NCBI GenBank assembly: GCA_001771815.1
Contig: MEPU01000004.1
Location: forward strand, 372,001-436,000
Direction: 5' to 3'
From: Bdellovibrionales bacterium RIFCSPHIGHO2_01_FULL_40_29
GTDB lineage: Bacteria > Bdellovibrionota > Bdellovibrionia > Bdellovibrionales > Bdellovibrionaceae
DNA: 64,000 nt
Shown here one piece after another: positions 63,569 through 64,000 of the stretch (its first letter is position 1; every line of letters begins with the position of its first letter). The translations under genes and the position numbers were made by a program. Below the pieces are notes generated by a model. It saw nothing but the letters and a program-made list of their open reading frames with translations. It was not told the origin of the DNA and made no database searches.

Positions 63569-64000
63569 GGTTTAAATTATCAATTACCTTTTTTGATAGC
63601 GAGCTCCGTATTGAAATCCAACATGCCAACAGACTTACTCCTATTAATATTAAGAATGCAGACATATATGCAACGGGTGTAAAATTGATTCGAAACAGGA
63701 CGGGATCTGAAAGTAGACCGGCTTTATATAAGATTTTCATAGAATTTAATACTATCGTTAAAACAAGCGCAGACACCATTCCCAGTGCAGTTCCTAAGCA
63801 GGCCAGAAGTATTGTTTCAATAAAAAACATTCGTTGAACTTGAGATATCGTAAAACCAAGACTTCGAAGTGTACCAATTTCGCGGGTTCTCTCTTTGATG
63901 ATCTTTATCAGCGTGTTAAAAACAGATAATGTTGATATCAATAAAATGACAACAACCACAAAATTTCTAAATATGGCCATCATATCCATTGTTTTAATAA
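63561..64000 (-). CDS. FtsX/MacB-type permease, N-terminus beyond the window
   Basis: About 146 residues are visible and the frame is still open at the window edge. They comprise the last three membrane helices of an FtsX-type ABC permease, with the signature FNTLIKIIKERTREIGTLRSLGFT after the first, and a short C-terminal tail. This corresponds to the end of LolC/E- or MacB-like permeases. It overlaps the outer-membrane barrel gene by 8 bp. The partner ATPase is probably further upstream, outside the window. Confidence 0.88.
   Translation of the reverse strand, partial: IKTMDMMAIFRNFVVVVILLISTLSVFNTLIKIIKERTREIGTLRSLGFTISQVQRMFFIETILLACLGTALGMVSALVLTIVLNSMKILYKAGLLSDPVLFRINFTPVAYMSAFLILIGVSLLACWISIRSSLSKKVIDNLNHA

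Overview
The window looks like ordinary chromosome from a Gram-negative, moderately AT-rich bacterium. An Lpt permease, many lipobox lipoproteins and two outer-membrane barrels show the double membrane. Gene types such as a mitochondrial-type aconitase, a subtilase lipoprotein, an LTA-synthase-like sulfatase and paired regulators suggest a Bdellovibrio-like member of the Bdellovibrionota. That assignment is my inference and was not checked against any database. There is one tRNA gene (Arg, TCT), and no rRNA, CRISPR array, prophage or intact insertion sequence.

Layout. 0-4.3 kb (minus): partial hutH, then the tight chain lptF/G-def-fmt-rpe. 4.3-8 kb (plus): response regulator, nadC, birA, redoxin, GyrI-like protein. 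8-9.3 kb (minus): small secreted proteins and OsmC. 9.5-12.2 kb: MacAB-like export system (adaptor, FtsX-type permease, ATPase). 12.2-19.5 kb: aconitase, LysR regulator, large subtilase lipoprotein, YceI. 19.5-22.4 kb: both subunits of DNA topoisomerase VI, unusual for a bacterium. 22.8-31.7 kb: outer-membrane protein, lipoproteins, HNH nuclease, LTA-synthase-like enzyme, BolA-Grx4 pair, GlcD-type dehydrogenase, SerA. 31.8-36.6 kb (plus): a chained cluster of sigma-54 activator, CdsA-like protein, PlsC, metallo-hydrolase and BrkB, followed by tRNA-Arg. 36.7-39.8 kb: secreted or lipid-anchored proteins of unknown role around a 164-bp palindromic element that resembles a MITE.

39.9-54.2 kb is the most interesting part. 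It holds cytochrome b561, a membrane-anchored LuxR-type regulator, a P-type ATPase, NfeD/slipin, a three-domain fusion (phosphoribosyltransferase, dienelactone-hydrolase-like, erythromycin-esterase-like), a CBS-pair protein and a ribosome hibernation factor. By eye, NfeD, the fusion, CBS and probably HPF each have a -24/-12 (sigma-54) promoter close upstream. The gene set resembles parts of the Mycobacterium tuberculosis DosR dormancy regulon (Rv0571c, Rv2030c, Rv2626c, Rv0079 and Rv1997 types). I propose a sigma-54-controlled stress or quiescence module; this is an inference.

54.3-64 kb (mostly minus): RecQ without its winged-helix domain, an RluA-type pseudouridine synthase, a phosphonate-type ABC system in which ATPase and permease are one polypeptide (PhnC-PhnE fusion), its binding protein with a start codon folded into a hairpin, and a phosphorelay (HPt, response regulator, hybrid kinase) downstream of a barrel protein and a partial FtsX-type permease.
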